In this document: positions 1-7,745 of the stretch, piece after piece
How positions within the stretch are numbered: the first letter of the stretch is position 1
Layout: each line of letters begins with the position of its first letter
Assembly: GCA_001969505.1 (NCBI GenBank)
Contig: LSSK01000806.1
Coordinates: 1-10,288 of the forward strand
DNA from: Zancudomyces culisetae
Lineage: Eukaryota > Kickxellomycota > Harpellomycetes > Harpellales > Legeriomycetaceae
Length of the DNA: 10,288 bases
Direction of reading: 5' to 3'
Position numbers and translations under genes: made by a program
Notes under the pieces: generated by a model
Told to the model about the DNA's origin: nothing
Seen by the model: only the letters and a program-made list of their open reading frames with translations
Databases searched by the model: none

Positions 1-32
<32 letters not shown>
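1..32. repeat. (TTG)n trinucleotide array encoding poly-Asn in MTR4
   Basis: About ten TTG units start at the window edge and may continue outside it. On the minus strand in the MTR4 frame they read AAC, giving at least ten consecutive Asn residues at the end of the visible arch region. Confidence 0.95.
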
Positions 33-2768
33 AATATCGGTTAATAAATCACAAGGTGTAATCATTTCACGAATTCGATTATTATCAATTCCACCACTGC
101 TACTATTGTTATTGTTATTGTTATTGTTAGGGTTACTGTGACTAAATCGATGTTTATTTCGATTACGAGAATCCAATTTGTTACTAGTAGGATCTGTCAA
201 AGTTCCATTAACAATGGTAGTATCAGGAGTTGATTTTTTACAATAAAGCAATACATCAACAATGATATTTTCAGGTTCAAGAATTTCATCACTAGAAGAT
301 TTTACAGCAGAAGAAGAAGAGTTGTTGTCATTTCCTACTTTTTGTTGTTTTTTGATTTTTTGATATCCCACAATAATTCCCCATCCATAATCTATTTTTC
401 TCTTTGTAATAGTACTATTTACATTTAAATTTAAATTTACACCCAAATCACCATTACCATTACCATTACCATTACCATTACCATTATCATTGTCATTACC
501 AGCTACACCTACACCTACATCCACTTCATCAATTTCTAATTCTACTTTTGCTAATCTTCCAGGTTGTAAATATGGTAGACAATTGGTAGGATGCATAACA
601 ATATCACGAACATTTGATTTTAATTCTTCCAATTTCTTTCTCAATTCATAATACTTTTTAATTTCCAATTCACCAACACTACTATTACCACCTCCCATAG
701 TAAAATCAAAGTTGGAATCAAGTATCAAGGTTTCCAAATCCTTTTCAACATTGGAAATTTGTGATTTGGTAGCTTGGATCCTATCCTCCAACTGCGGTAA
801 TCTTTCCAAAGCTTGGTACTGGAAAAACGATCGTTCCAACATAAATTCAGGTGTAAAAGTTTCAACTCTCATCAAGTTCAAAATCATATTGTACGACAAG
901 TGGAATGCTGAATTCAAAATATCCGTGTTTCCTTTTACCATTCCCATAGCCACAGTTGGCTCCATCTTTTCATCTACCATTAGCACTACAATTCCTCGAT
1001 CATCAATTCCTCGACGTCCTGCGCGACCCGACATTTGAATATATTCTCCTCCCGATACCCACCGGAACTGCTTGCCATCGTATTTACGCACCGATGTAAA
1101 CACTACTGTTCTAGCCGGCATATTCAACCCTATTGAAAACGTTTCGGTCGCAAATAGACACTTCAACAATCCTTCCTGGAACAATATTTCTATCACTTCT
1201 TTAAGAATCGGCAATAATCCTCCATGATGAATCCCGATTCCCCGTTTTAGCAATGGTAAAATATTCTCGATTTGTGGTAAATTCCGGTCTTCTGGTGTCA
1301 AACTGCTAATAGCATTGTTGAATACCTGCTCAATCAATTCTCTTTCCTTGGTATCATTAAAGTCCAATTTACTAATCTCCATTGCCAATAGTTCACACTC
1401 TCGCTTACTAAAACAAAATACTATCACTGGATGGTATTCACGTGACATTATCATTTTCACGATTTTGTAAATATCCTGATTAGATCCTGGTCCCTTTCTA
1501 CCTCCTCTACCTCCTCCACCGCCTCGGTTTCCTTGTATCACACTATTATTTGCTTGGCTACTACTGGCATTCCCATCTGCTAATGATCCAATAGCCCTTT
1601 TGAAATTTTCTTCACGAAACACACCCTTTTCATCAACTACTAAATGAATTCCATCTCCTCCAGCAGGGAACAAATAGTGCTGTAATGGTGTAGGTCGGAA
1701 ATCCGTATATACAACATGACATGGTTGTTTATGAATCTTTGCTATCCACTCCGCAAATTCCATAGCATTAGGAATTGTGGCTGATAGAAACACGTACCGC
1801 ACACTATCTGGCAACAAAATAATTGTTTCTTCCCAAACCACTCCTCGCTCCTTATCTCGCATATAATGGATTTCATCAAATACCACCCATGAAACTTCCC
1901 GCATAATTTCACTGCCTCGGTACAACATACTCCTCAGAATCTCCGTCGTCATTACTAGACAACTGGCATTGGGTGAAATTGTTACATCGCCTGTCATTAA
2001 CCCAACATCCCCAAACTCCTCCAAAAACTCCCGGTACTTTTGATTGGACAGCGCCTTTATTGGCGATGTATAAATCACCCGTTGTTTATTCCGCAGTGCC
2101 TCTGCTATCGCATATTCCGCCACTACTGTCTTTCCTGCAGATGTATGTGCTGCTACTAGCACGGATTCATTGCGCTCAATACACATAACCGAGGCCTCTT
2201 GAAAGGGATCTAACTGGAATTCATATTTTCGTGCTGGGTTTTCGGGTCTCACGTGCTTGCTCAATGGTATGTAATTGTAGCCCTTTGGAATTGCCACTTG
2301 ATGTCGTACTGTGTGGACTAAATGAACTTTGCCAGATTCATCAGCTGCACTTGTGTCCAATCCAGCTTGTTCCACTTGTCGCTCCATACCTGTCTCAAAA
2401 GTATCTAGTACAACTGCCTTTTCTTTACTCAATACCTTTTCATATTTTTCTTGTTCTTGTTCTTGTTCTTGATTTTGTGATTTTGATTTGGATAAATTGG
2501 AATTTTCATCAATAGTCGAGTTACTCTCGGATTTATCAGTAGGTTTGTTTTCAATTGGATAATCAAGCTTTTCACCAAGTTCCTCGTCTGTAGTTTTGAG
2601 TTTTTTAGAATTAGAATTAGAATTAGAATTAGAATTTGTTGTTGTTGTAGAATCATATTGTCGTTTTTCCGATTTTTTGTTTATAGATTCCTTTTCAACT
2701 ATTTGTTCATGTTCTTCTTCTTCACTAACATCTTGGTTGAATACATCAAAGATTTTATCTATATCCAT
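1..2768 (-). CDS. MTR4: Mtr4-type exosome/TRAMP RNA helicase, N-terminal ~922 codons (3' end beyond the window)
   Basis: Ski2-like DExH 3'-to-5' RNA helicase that feeds substrates to the nuclear exosome, alone or within the TRAMP complex. Seen: the frame is open from ATG 2768 to the left edge. The start [10 protein letters not shown] matches the known Mtr4 N-terminus, which fixes the start. An acidic, repeat-rich N-terminal tail is followed by RecA1 with Walker A AHTSAGKT (residues 207-214), DEIH box (298-301) and SAT (329-331). RecA2 carries [10 protein letters not shown] (578-587). After QPGRL (735-739) the arch/KOW region begins, but about 45 extra residues, including an Asn-Gly array, precede DYGWG (793-797). 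More Asn/Ser-rich sequence runs to a poly-Asn stretch at the edge. A Gly/Arg-rich loop lies at about 413-424. The missing part should contain the rest of the arch and the C-terminal helical bundle. Ski2 is excluded by the N-terminus and the close Mtr4 match throughout. CTG codons occur at conserved Leu positions (KALSNQK, EILRSM). Confidence 0.96.
105..128. repeat. (ATTGTT)4 hexamer array encoding Asn in MTR4
   Basis: Four perfect ATTGTT units. Read on the minus strand they give alternating AAC/AAT codons, so the protein is poly-Asn while the DNA period is 6 rather than 3. Confidence 0.93.
451..486. repeat. (CCATTA)6 hexamer array encoding an Asn-Gly repeat in the MTR4 arch
   Basis: Six perfect units, followed by a degenerate continuation (TCATTGTCATT). 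On the minus strand in frame they encode alternating Asn-Gly, inside the insertion between QPGRL and DYGWG of the Mtr4 KOW/arch region. Confidence 0.95.
2448..2471. repeat. (TTCTTG)4 hexamer array encoding Gln-Glu in the MTR4 N-terminal tail
   Basis: Four perfect 6-bp units. In the MTR4 frame on the minus strand they encode alternating Gln and Glu, in the acidic disordered tail before the helicase core. Confidence 0.92.
2605..2634. repeat. (TTAGAA)5 hexamer array encoding Asn-Ser in the MTR4 N-terminal tail
   Basis: Five perfect 6-bp units. In the MTR4 frame they encode alternating Asn and Ser, preceded in the protein by four Thr residues and followed by a Lys-rich stretch. Confidence 0.93.
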
Positions 2769-3056
2769 CTTCGTCTTTTATGTACGTTTTCAGTTTGGTT
2801 TTGGTTTTGGTTTTGGTTTTAGTTTTAGTTTTAGTTTTAGTTTAGATTGTATTTTATATTTTATGTATATCCGACTAAAACAAAAAAAAAAATTTTAAAA
2901 TATAACGGATTTATATATTAATATATAAAAATAGAATAAACAATCAAGTAAAATTAAATAAAGTGAAGTAGAATCAAAGTAAAAGAAAAAACAAAAAAAA
3001 AAAATTTTTTTTTGAAATAATTTAATTTAATTTGATTTAATTTGATTTAATTTAAT
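2769..3056 (-). promoter_or_regulatory. Intergenic region: MTR4 promoter and 3' flank of the Ca2+-ATPase gene
   Basis: This 288-bp gap separates two genes in the same orientation, so it must hold the 3' end of the ATPase transcript and the promoter of MTR4. Going upstream from the MTR4 ATG it contains a tandem (TTTTGG/TTTTAG)n block, a minus-strand TATAAAATA candidate at about 2851-2859 (roughly 85-90 bp before the start), a second AT block with TATATAAA-like sequence at about 2910-2930, A-rich and T-rich homopolymers at 2881-2893 and 2993-3013, and the decamer array next to the ATPase stop. Promoter assignment is by position; no transcript data are available. Confidence 0.6.
2797..2842. repeat. 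Non-coding hexamer block: (GGTTTT)4 followed by (AGTTTT)3 and a partial copy
   Basis: Four GGTTTT units pass directly into AGTTTT units, differing at one base per unit. The block lies about 30-75 bp upstream of the MTR4 ATG, between it and the TATA-like element, so it probably falls in the 5' leader or core promoter. Confidence 0.93.
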
Positions 3057-3060
3057 TTAA
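3021..3060. repeat. (TTTRATTTAA)4 decamer array running into the ATPase stop codon
   Basis: Four 10-bp units, TTTAATTTAA or TTTGATTTAA. The stop codon of the Ca2+-ATPase (TTA on the plus strand at 3057-3059) is inside the last unit, so the repeat begins exactly at the end of the coding sequence and forms the start of its 3' UTR. The high AT content suits yeast 3'-end formation, but no single poly(A) site can be chosen. Confidence 0.88.
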
Positions 3061-6000
3061 TCAGATTTCAATTTACTTGGATCACCTCCAAGTGAATCAG
3101 GATGATGGGATAAAAAATACTTGGTTGGACAATGAGCAGTTCCAGTCTCAATATAATTTCTAGTAACAAACTTGAGTATCTCATCAATAAAAATGACAGG
3201 CAAACTCAACAATACCACAGCAACCCACTGATCAAAACTCAATGCAGTAACCATAAACACTGGCTGGAACATTGGAAGATACACAATAGCAAAATGCAAT
3301 AACATGGACAAAGCAATTGCGCCAACCAGATACATATTTGAGAATATAGGCAAGGTCAGCAATGACTCGTTTTCAGACAAACTGTTGGCAGCATTAAACA
3401 TCTCAATCACCACCAACACACTAAGAGACATTGTGGATGCAATGGTAGCATGGAAATTGGTGTAAATAGAACAGTCGGCAACGACGTCACGTGAGCTGCA
3501 GGAATGGAAATGCGACAACTCATAAAACGAGACCTGAGGACCAGAAGGATCATACAGATAGTAGTAGATATACGCAAAGACAGTGGCAAAACCAACATAA
3601 AAGCCAACAATCAGATAGCGGGTCAACAGCCAATTGGAGACCAGGGGTTCTCGAGAGTTGCGAGGAGGGCGACGCATAGCAAGATGGTCCAGAGGATTGA
3701 AACCCAAGGCAGTGGCAGGCAATCCGTCAGTAACCAAATTGACCCACAACAACTGGACTGGCGCAAGAGCTTCTGGCAAATTCAACAGAACTGTAAGGAA
3801 AATCGAAACGACTTCTCCAATGTTTGAAGAAATCAAATACCGAATAAACTGTTTTGTATTGTTGTAAATAGCTCGTCCCTCCGACACTGCCATTGCTATT
3901 GTCGCAAAGTTGTCATCCGCCAACACCATGTCGCTAGCCATCTTTGCTACATCTGTTCCACTTCCCATCGCTATTCCTATATTCGATTTTTTAAGCGCTG
4001 GTGCATCATTCACTCCATCTCCTGTCATTGCCACTATATGCCCCAACTCTTGCAACAACTCCACCAACAACTGCTTATGTGCTGGCTCTGTCCGACTAAA
4101 CAGTCGCGCTGTTTGCACAACGCTAAGCTGCTCACTTCTACTTAGTTTCTCCAATTGCCGTCCTGTATATGACATTTTACTCATATCCTCCTCACTATTA
4201 TCAAATACCCCAATCGCTCGACATATGCTTTCCGCTGTCTTGGGATTGTCTCCTGTAATCACTATCACTCGAATCCCTGCTGCATAACACTCCTCCACTG
4301 CTGCCCTCACCTCTGGCCTTGGTGGATCTCGCATTGCCACCAATCCTATAAACACCATCTCTTGTTCAAGCTCTGCGCCTTCTTTGCTGTCACTAACCAA
4401 ATTATCCACCACTGCTAATCCCAATGTTCTCAACGACCGCTCATTTCCATACTCCTCTACCTTTTCATTAATCCTTTTACGTTGCATCTCTGTCATCTCT
4501 ACTGTGCTACTTTGATTTCCACTATCGTTCTGTCGAATATATTTACATCGCTCCAATATACTCTCTGGTGCTCCCTTCACCAACAGCTGTTTTCTCCCAT
4601 TCTTATCCACTACCACTACCGACATTGACTTGCGACTACGTGTGAATTCATGTACTGCCACTCTTTTGTACTCCTTGAAATACCATTCTGAACACGCACT
4701 GACTCGTTTTCCTCGCTCCATCTCCTTCAACTTATCATTAAATTCTATTGACCCTGTTCCCAATTTCTCTGCCAACGTCTTTAATGCTGCTTCTGTTGGC
4801 TCTCCCATTCTTTTCAACACCAAGTTATCCTTTTCTCCTCTATTACCCATGTTCATATTCATATTCATATTCTCATTTTCCTCCTCCTTTTCATACACTA
4901 GTTTCGCCATGTTACATAGTGTTGATACTTTTGACACTTCCTCAATCACCCGATTGCTATCCGCAGGTGTCTCCTCCTCAACGCTTCCTCCTTCTACCAA
5001 TATTTTTCCTTCCGCCTCATACGATGTACCTGTCAACTGCAACTCTTCAAATCCTCCTTTACTATTGCTCGTCAACACGTATTCCACCGACATCATATTC
5101 GTTGTCAGTGTTCCCGTCTTGTCTGAACAAATCACACTAGTGCATCCCAATGTCTCTACACTAGGAAGTGTTCGAACTATTGCGTTCTTCTTTGCCATCT
5201 TTTGTGTTCCCAACGCAAGACACGTCGTAATTACCACTGATAATCCCTCAGGAATTGCCGCTACCGCCAATGCCACTGCTATCTTGAAATAGTATACTGC
5301 TCCTCTCATCCACCCATGATGCGACTCTTCTCCAAAATGTCTAATATTAATTACCCACACCAGTATACATATTATCGTAATTATCTTGGCCAACATGTCT
5401 CCAAAATCATCCAATTTACGCTCTAATGGTGTCTGTTCCTGTTCCACTTTTGCCATCGACTCATGAATGTTCCCCAACGCTGTATCCAACCCTGTTTGGC
5501 ACACCACACATGTTGCCCGCCCATTCACCACTGTTGTACCTGCAAATATCATGTTTTTCTGCTCTTGCAGCACTGCATTCTTAATGTCCACTGCTTCCGT
5601 AGTCTTATATACACTATCCGACTCTCCTGTCAAAATTGATTGCTCTATTCTAAGCATAGATGTCTCTATGTCCAATACCCGACAATCTGCTGGAACTTTA
5701 TCTCCAACACTCAATTTTACTATATCTCCAGGAACTAGCTCTACCGCATTGATTTTCTTTTCCTCTCCTTCTTCTCCATTTTCTCCTGCTCTCACCACAA
5801 CTGCCTCATCTGGTGAATACTCCAACAACGATTCGATTGCATGTTCCGCATTGTTCTCTTGAACCACTCCTATCGTAGCATTCGCAATCAAAATCAACAA
5901 GATCACTATTGGCTCCACAAACGCTGTTATCGACAAGTGTTCCTCTTCAAAAAACGCCAATACAAACGATATCACCGCCGCAATCAACAATATCACCACC

Positions 6001-6182
6001 AACTTGTCCTGGAACTGCTCCCAGATCTTTTCTAGCAACGAACTACCTTGCTCCCGTGGCAACTCATTTTTCCCATACTTTTTCTGTCGTGTCTCTACTT
6101 GCTCTGCTGTCAATCCCTTTTCTATCTCCACCTTGAAAACCTCCAACACCTTTTCTTTTTCTAGTAAGTATAACTCTGCCAT
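3057..6182 (-). CDS. SERCA-type (P2A) endoplasmic reticulum Ca2+-transporting ATPase, complete, 1041 aa
   Basis: P-type ATPase that pumps Ca2+ from cytosol into the ER or secretory pathway. Seen, in order: cytosolic N-terminus; M1-M2 (about 60-108); A-domain TGES (185-188); M3-M4 with PEGL (311-314); phosphorylation motif DKTGT with catalytic D354; nucleotide-binding KGAPE (536-540); TGDNP (643-647); hinge MTGDGVNDAP (719-728); M5-M10 (about 777-1000). All Ca2+ ligands known from SERCA1 are present: E312 (M4), N787 and E790 (M5), N815, T818 and D819 (M6), E927 (M8). Two Cys in the lumenal loop M7-M8 (895 and 904) fit the conserved SERCA pair. Length is usual for SERCA. PMR1/SPCA and PMC1/PMCA pumps fit worse: both Ca2+ sites are complete, the SERCA-specific FEE...ITAFVEP segment is present, and no C-terminal calmodulin-type extension is seen. 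A Met-Asn low-complexity stretch sits in the N-domain (about 436-446). No KDEL-type signal at the C-terminus. MAELYLL is the natural start, aligned with SERCA N-termini. Confidence 0.96.
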   Translation of the reverse strand: MAELYLLEKEKVLEVFKVEIEKGLTAEQVETRQKKYGKNELPREQGSSLLEKIWEQFQDKLVVILLIAAVISFVLAFFEEEHLSITAFVEPIVILLILIANATIGVVQENNAEHAIESLLEYSPDEAVVVRAGENGEEGEEKKINAVELVPGDIVKLSVGDKVPADCRVLDIETSMLRIEQSILTGESDSVYKTTEAVDIKNAVLQEQKNMIFAGTTVVNGRATCVVCQTGLDTALGNIHESMAKVEQEQTPLERKLDDFGDMLAKIITIICILVWVINIRHFGEESHHGWMRGAVYYFKIAVALAVAAIPEGLSVVITTCLALGTQKMAKKNAIVRTLPSVETLGCTSVICSDKTGTLTTNMMSVEYVLTSNSKGGFEELQLTGTSYEAEGKILVEGGSVEEETPADSNRVIEEVSKVSTLCNMAKLVYEKEEENENMNMNMNMGNRGEKDNLVLKRMGEPTEAALKTLAEKLGTGSIEFNDKLKEMERGKRVSACSEWYFKEYKRVAVHEFTRSRKSMSVVVVDKNGRKQLLVKGAPESILERCKYIRQNDSGNQSSTVEMTEMQRKRINEKVEEYGNERSLRTLGLAVVDNLVSDSKEGAELEQEMVFIGLVAMRDPPRPEVRAAVEECYAAGIRVIVITGDNPKTAESICRAIGVFDNSEEDMSKMSYTGRQLEKLSRSEQLSVVQTARLFSRTEPAHKQLLVELLQELGHIVAMTGDGVNDAPALKKSNIGIAMGSGTDVAKMASDMVLADDNFATIAMAVSEGRAIYNNTKQFIRYLISSNIGEVVSIFLTVLLNLPEALAPVQLLWVNLVTDGLPATALGFNPLDHLAMRRPPRNSREPLVSNWLLTRYLIVGFYVGFATVFAYIYYYLYDPSGPQVSFYELSHFHSCSSRDVVADCSIYTNFHATIASTMSLSVLVVIEMFNAANSLSENESLLTLPIFSNMYLVGAIALSMLLHFAIVYLPMFQPVFMVTALSFDQWVAVVLLSLPVIFIDEILKFVTRNYIETGTAHCPTKYFLSHHPDSLGGDPSKLKSD
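4852..4872. repeat. (TTCATA)3.5 hexamer array encoding Asn-Met in the ATPase N-domain
   Basis: Three full units and a half. On the minus strand in frame they encode alternating Asn and Met at about residues 438-445, in a surface loop of the nucleotide-binding domain just after an acidic Glu-rich run. Confidence 0.9.
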
Positions 6183-6240
6183 CTCCTCTTTTCTTTCTTT
6201 CTTTCTTTTTTTTGTATACTTGTATGTATATATATACCGT
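6183..6240 (-). promoter_or_regulatory. Core promoter and leader of the Ca2+-ATPase gene
   Basis: Directly upstream of the ATPase ATG on the minus strand lies a purine-rich leader made of AAAG tetramers (TTTC on the plus strand, about 6190-6206) and an A-run, then an alternating TATATATATA element at 6227-6236, roughly 45-55 bp before the start codon. This is a good TATA-type core promoter candidate and implies a short 5' UTR. No specific activator site is claimed. Confidence 0.5.
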
Positions 6241-6833
6241 ATTCTCTTGCTATTTCTCCTTTTTACTCTTATCTGCGTATTCCAATACGTACAATGTATA
6301 CAACCCGTCCCTTATTTTTTTTTCGTATTTATTTATACTCTTTTTTATTACGAATACTTTTCTTAAAATAAACAATTCATGGATTCTCCAGGTACCTTTT
6401 TATTCTACTTTATTCCTCTTTATTTTATTTTATTTTTTTGTTTTCTGTCCATCTCCTCTCCACTTCTTGACCACGTTTAATTTTTTTTTCTTGCTTGCTA
6501 TTTCTCCATGATTTCTATCCTATGACTCTAATCATATCTTTTTGTTTTCTTTTATATTTTAATTGGATTCTTTTAATTTATTTACTCGTTTTTTCATTAG
6601 CTTGAAAATTTTGTTTTGGTTTATTTTTCAACCTCTAAATCTATTTTATTTTGTATTATTTTATTTTACATTACATTAATGAATAGTGTTATTTTTCAAG
6701 CTGTTTTAAAGCAGAATAAAATAATTAAAAAAAATTTTCTATCCTTTTGCTTATTCATTAATTGTTTTTTATTTGTTTTAGAATTGTTTATTGGTATAAA
6801 ATATAATACATTTAAATGTTACGCAATCTCAAT

Positions 6834-6860
6834 TTCAGGTTCAGGTTCAGGTTCAGGTTC
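6834..6860. repeat. (TTCAGG)4.5 hexamer array in the spacer
   Basis: Four perfect TTCAGG units plus TTC, located about 650 bp upstream of the ATPase start codon and in no supported gene. Confidence 0.95.
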
Positions 6861-7306
6861 AAAAAGATTAACCTAATTGTTTATTTTTTATTCAAGTAAT
6901 TATTTCCACGCTCCTATTTTTGATTTATTTTTCAACCCATTTCTGATTATTAAGGGATTTGTGTATTTATTTATTTTTCTCAGAGTCTTGGCTCATTCAT
7001 TTCGTCACCTTCTCTCCTACCCCCCCCCAGCATACTCACCCCCCTTCTCCAACTACTCACTAAGATTTGTATTACGTTTGTTTTTTTTTTGTAGCCAAAG
7101 GCTTTTTATATTTTTCCATACCTTTCCAACACTTACTATCAAACTACTCATTATTATTCATCACAGTTATTCAATCTATTCACCAAGTTAACCTTTTAAA
7201 TTTCATCTTCAAAGCTCACATACCTGCCACCATCACTAATTTACAATACATCAGTTGAGAAAACCTTTCTCATTAATTTCAAAATGTTCACCACATCATC
7301 TTCATA

Positions 7307-7334
7307 CACTCACTCACTCACTCACTCACTCACT
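7307..7334. repeat. (CACT)7 tetramer array
   Basis: Seven perfect CACT units followed by a degenerate CACACT. On the minus strand this is a GAGT/GTGA array. It lies in the gene-poor spacer. Confidence 0.95.
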
Positions 7335-7346
7335 CACACTATCTCT

Positions 7347-7370
7347 CCTTCCCTTCCCTTCCCTTCCCTT
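7347..7370. repeat. (CCCTT)4 pentamer array
   Basis: Four perfect CCCTT units preceded by CCTT, only 12 bp after the CACT array. The two arrays together make a strongly strand-asymmetric pyrimidine block. Confidence 0.93.
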
Positions 7371-7745
7371 CACTCCTTTCCTCCTCCCACCCATTTCCCT
7401 CAAGGGGCATCATTGAAAATTAAACTCATTTTCGATACAATACTTGGAAAATCCACTCATTGGCATTACCTGCCAAGTTATACCAATAAAAAATATATAT
7501 ACCTACTTCCTTCCACAACCTTGGATATTCTTTATAACTTTTATAACTTTTTACAATAAATGTTTCACTTAAAAGATTAAAATCATACAGTTACTAATAC
7601 TTATTCATTTATAACTAGAAAAAAAACAAAAACATCAAGCCAAAACTGAGTTCTTTTTTGAGCATTAATTCAAAACCGATGTGTTATTTAGATTAAAAAA
7701 ATAGAGATTAGAAAATAGAAAAAAGAAAAAAGAAAAGACTGGAAT

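Larger units (their letters stand above)
6241..7740. other. Gene-poor AT-rich spacer, strongly T/C-rich on the plus strand up to about 7.4 kb
   Basis: I find no convincing gene here on either strand. Plus-strand reading frames are open mainly because the strand is pyrimidine-rich; their translations are strings of Phe, Leu, Ser, Tyr and Pro without domain structure. Contents: T-runs, four microsatellites annotated separately, C9 and C6 runs at 7020-7028 and 7039-7044, and a duplicated TTTATAAC at about 7531-7548. From about 7560 to 7740 the bias reverses and the plus strand becomes A/G-rich. The stretch nearest 6240 probably belongs to the upstream regulatory region of the ATPase gene. A non-coding transcript cannot be excluded. 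Confidence 0.6.

Noticed and set aside
712-2656. Open frames within MTR4 on either strand
   Set aside because: All overlap the strongly supported MTR4 frame and show no independent homology or domain structure.
3407-6136. Several open frames of 60-220 codons, plus and minus, inside the ATPase gene
   Set aside because: They are shadows of the long coding frame; the translations are Ser/Pro/Thr-rich reverse complements without domains.
3057-6182. Assignment of the ATPase as PMR1/SPCA (the usual yeast Golgi Ca2+/Mn2+ pump)
   Set aside because: Both SERCA Ca2+ sites are complete, including the M5 Asn/Glu pair and the M8 Glu that SPCA lacks, and overall segments match SERCA far better.
6550-6560. 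TTTTATATTTT, matching the S. cerevisiae ARS consensus (also at 2852-2862)
   Set aside because: An 11-bp AT-only match is expected by chance in DNA this AT-rich, and the origin motif of this species is unknown.
7213-7220. Minus-strand GTATGT splice donor after a short ATG-containing stretch
   Set aside because: No branch point or acceptor follows that would join it to a supported coding sequence; one such hexamer is expected by chance.
7307-7370. CRISPR-like or mobile-element repeat
   Set aside because: The units are directly adjacent 4- and 5-bp microsatellites without spacers.
6212-7559. Plus-strand open frames of 60-100 codons in the spacer
   Set aside because: They are open because the strand is T/C-rich; translations are Phe/Leu/Ser/Tyr/Pro strings and microsatellite products.
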